From Choricystis sp. odSpoLacu1 (lineage: Eukaryota > Chlorophyta > Trebouxiophyceae), in contig OY253650.1 of assembly GCA_958009055.1 (NCBI GenBank), positions 868,001 through 932,000 of the forward strand: a stretch of 64,000 bases of DNA, in the 5' to 3' direction. Positions 62,432 through 64,000 of this stretch are shown in pieces; position 1 is the stretch's first letter; each line of letters begins with the position of its first letter. Made by a program: the position numbers and the translations under genes. Below the pieces are notes generated by a model. That model was not told the DNA's origin and made no database searches. It worked only from the letters and a program-made list of their open reading frames with translations.

Positions 62432-63336
62432 ATGCAGCCCTGCGCACGCCGCCTCCCTCCCATGGCCACGCCCTACACTTTCCTGTCCCTCGTGCGAAGG
62501 CCGCGCTGGCAGGCGGGCCGCCGCTTCGCCGTCCCCCCTGCCGACCGCGGCGCCACACTCTCCACTGATGCTGAGCTCGCCTCCCTGTGCGACTCGGGCC
62601 TGCCCGACGCCGAGCTGTGCGACGTGTCGAGAGTGCCTCCTCGGAACGCTCCCTCGGCCGCGGCGGAGGCATGGACGCGGTTTAAATGGTTGGCGGGGCT
62701 TTTGGCTGTGCAGTCAACCAGCTCGTTTGTGCTCGATGCATACGGCGACCTGCTGCGCGACCACTTGAGCGTGACTCTGTTTTTGGTGAGTGCGGATGGG
62801 GAGAAGGATGAGGAGAGAAGGGGAAAGGGAGGGTTGAAACTCGACCCTCGACTCACCAACCACCACCACCCACACACTAGACCATGCTCGTCGGCGCCGG
62901 CGGCAACGCGGGCAACCAGTCCGCCATCGCTGTAATCAGGGGGCTGGCTACCGGCACCATCCGGGACGCGTCCGCCGCGTCAGTCCGCCCCGTGCTCGCA
63001 CGGCAAGCCGCAGTTGGCGGCCTGCTTGCCGCCGGCCTCTTCGCGGCCGGCTACGTCCGCGTCCTCGCCTCCACCGGGTCCCCCACCGATGCCGCCGCCA
63101 TTGCAGCCTCCCTGGCGTTGATCGTGCTGGCGTCAGTCATTGTGGGGGCGGGCCTGCCGTTTGGGTTGGCGCGCGTGGGGGTGGACCCAGCGAATGCAGG
63201 CACCTCAGTCCAAGTCGTCATGGACATCCTGGGGTGTGCGATTACATGCGCTACTTGCCAGGTGGTGCTGATGCAGTTGGCCGGGGCGGTGGGGAGTGGA
63301 GGCGCGGCGGCTGTAGTGGCGGCTGCGGGCGGGTGA
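62432..63336 (+). CDS. MgtE/SLC41-type divalent cation transporter
   Basis: Exons 62432-62785 and 62881-63336 give 269 residues. The MgtE membrane domain is marked by TMLVGAGGNAGNQSA followed by VIRGLATG; the two Gly/Asn-rich turns line the Mg2+ pore in MgtE. Five hydrophobic helices are visible (LAGLLAVQSTSSFVLD, the GGN segment, GLLAAGLFAAGYV, LALIVLASVIVGAGL, ILGCAITCATCQVVL). There is a single membrane domain, as in MgtE, not two as in animal SLC41, and the cytosolic N and CBS domains of bacterial MgtE are missing. An alternative start is 62462; the N-terminus may be an organelle presequence. Confidence 0.85.
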
Positions 63337-63572
63337 TTTGATTTGAAGTTGTTTAGTCTTTTGTGTGAAAGCTGTACCACCACCCCTCCTTTGTTTTCGA
63401 TTGGGAATCAGAATGCATTAAAGAAAAGCACAGAGTGGGAAAAAACGAGGACACATTGCTGAGGGGTGTGTGGGGGGCGAAACCGCGGGCGGGGGGGCGA
63501 GCAAAAGAAGGTCGAGAAAAAACACAACTCTCTCCTCTCCCTCCCTTCCCGCTGCTTTTCACACACACTCAC

Positions 63573-63932
63573 TCACGCCACCAGCGCGGACGCGGTCGCC
63601 GACTCGTACTTCCAGGTGGGCGGCAGCTTCTTGGCGCGCTTGTAGTAGCGGGCGAGGCGGTGGATGCGCGACTCGACCAGAATGAGGCGGAACTTGGCGT
63701 CCCGGTCCTTGCGGCACGCGTCCAGGTGCTTGCGCATGGACACCGCCTTCTTGATGAGGTAGTACAAGTCTTCCGGGATTTCGGGGGCCAGGCCGGCGCC
63801 CTTGAGGATGCGGAGGACCTTGGAGTTGGTCACTGAGGGGACGCGCGCGACGCCGTGCTGGTCGCGCAGGACGACGCCGATCTGGGAGGGGCGGAGGCCC
63901 TTCTTGGCGAGCTTGAGGATCTGGTCGGTGAC
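63573..63932 (-). CDS. RPS13: Cytosolic ribosomal protein S13 (uS15), 3' exon
   Basis: This exon encodes the last 119 residues of uS15/RPS13: [67 protein letters not shown] and [19 protein letters not shown]. Full-length protein is about 151 residues, so roughly 32 N-terminal residues lie beyond the window. The acceptor is the CCTCCCAG just upstream (63933 onward on the plus strand is intron to the window edge). The codon phase at the junction is 0. Confidence 0.96.
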   Translation of the reverse strand, partial: VTDQILKLAKKGLRPSQIGVVLRDQHGVARVPSVTNSKVLRILKGAGLAPEIPEDLYYLIKKAVSMRKHLDACRKDRDAKFRLILVESRIHRLARYYKRAKKLPPTWKYESATASALVA

Positions 63933-64000
63933 CTGGGAGGGAGGGAGGGAGGAGGGGGGGAGAGGTGTGAGCGTCGTGAAATCGACGCGCTGGGAGGCGG

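Noticed and set aside
1..64000. CRISPR arrays, prophage, insertion sequences or bacterial operons
   Set aside because: No spaced direct repeats, transposase or phage genes were seen, and spliceosomal introns show that the DNA is eukaryotic nuclear.

Overview
The window is nuclear DNA from a GC-rich, gene-dense unicellular eukaryote. I read 38 protein genes in 64 kb, with 38 complete GT-AG introns plus the edge of one more. Most introns are 78-200 nt and pyrimidine-rich. A plant-type tocopherol/plastoquinone methyltransferase (VTE3), a K+/H+ antiporter of the plastid KEA type, a PSBS-like thylakoid protein, histidinol dehydrogenase and several transit-peptide-like N-termini point to a photosynthetic organism, most likely a green-lineage microalga. 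That taxonomic call is inference; no marker gene was compared.

Layout. 0-15.8 kb: CutA, a YEATS protein, a HAD hydrolase, a BLM-like RecQ helicase, GatC, an erythromycin-esterase-family protein, MSH3, dephospho-CoA kinase, makorin and an S28 serine peptidase. 16-26 kb: KEA antiporter, a SUCO/SLP-type SUN protein, an old yellow enzyme, acireductone dioxygenase, histidinol dehydrogenase, a 102-aa unknown and an EI24-like membrane protein. 26-41.9 kb: a PH/PLAT multidomain protein, XRCC3, beta-ureidopropionase, SART3, a SWSAP1-like ATPase, the PSBS-like protein, fibrillarin, a mitochondrial carrier and mitochondrial acyl carrier protein. 42-64 kb: a YaaW-like protein, pescadillo, an FBXO31-like F-box protein, VTE3, a RING-less RBBP6-like protein, a HARE-HTH protein, a short retinoblastoma-related protein, INTS4-like, Dus3-like, UTP7/WDR46, an MgtE-type transporter and the 3' part of RPS13.

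There are no operons. Neighbouring genes change strand at 25 of 37 junctions (13 convergent, 12 divergent), with many short shared promoters and tail-to-tail gaps of only 51-66 bp. Two themes recur without being contiguous: DNA recombination and repair (RecQ, MSH3, XRCC3, SWSAP1-like) and RNA or ribosome production (fibrillarin, pescadillo, UTP7, SART3, RBBP6-like, INTS4-like, Dus3, RPS13).

The most interesting points are: a PH-PLAT-coiled coil-PLAT-PLAT protein; an RBBP6-like protein whose RING is absent and which carries five CCHC knuckles instead; an old yellow enzyme intron flanked by a tandem duplication with AGGT at both splice sites; and a 480-nt pescadillo intron holding a structured GC-rich insert. 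Several genes show single-base reading-frame breaks. Each of the four G/C runs of ten or more that I found inside a coding region sits at such a break, which looks like sequence error, but RNA evidence is needed to tell.
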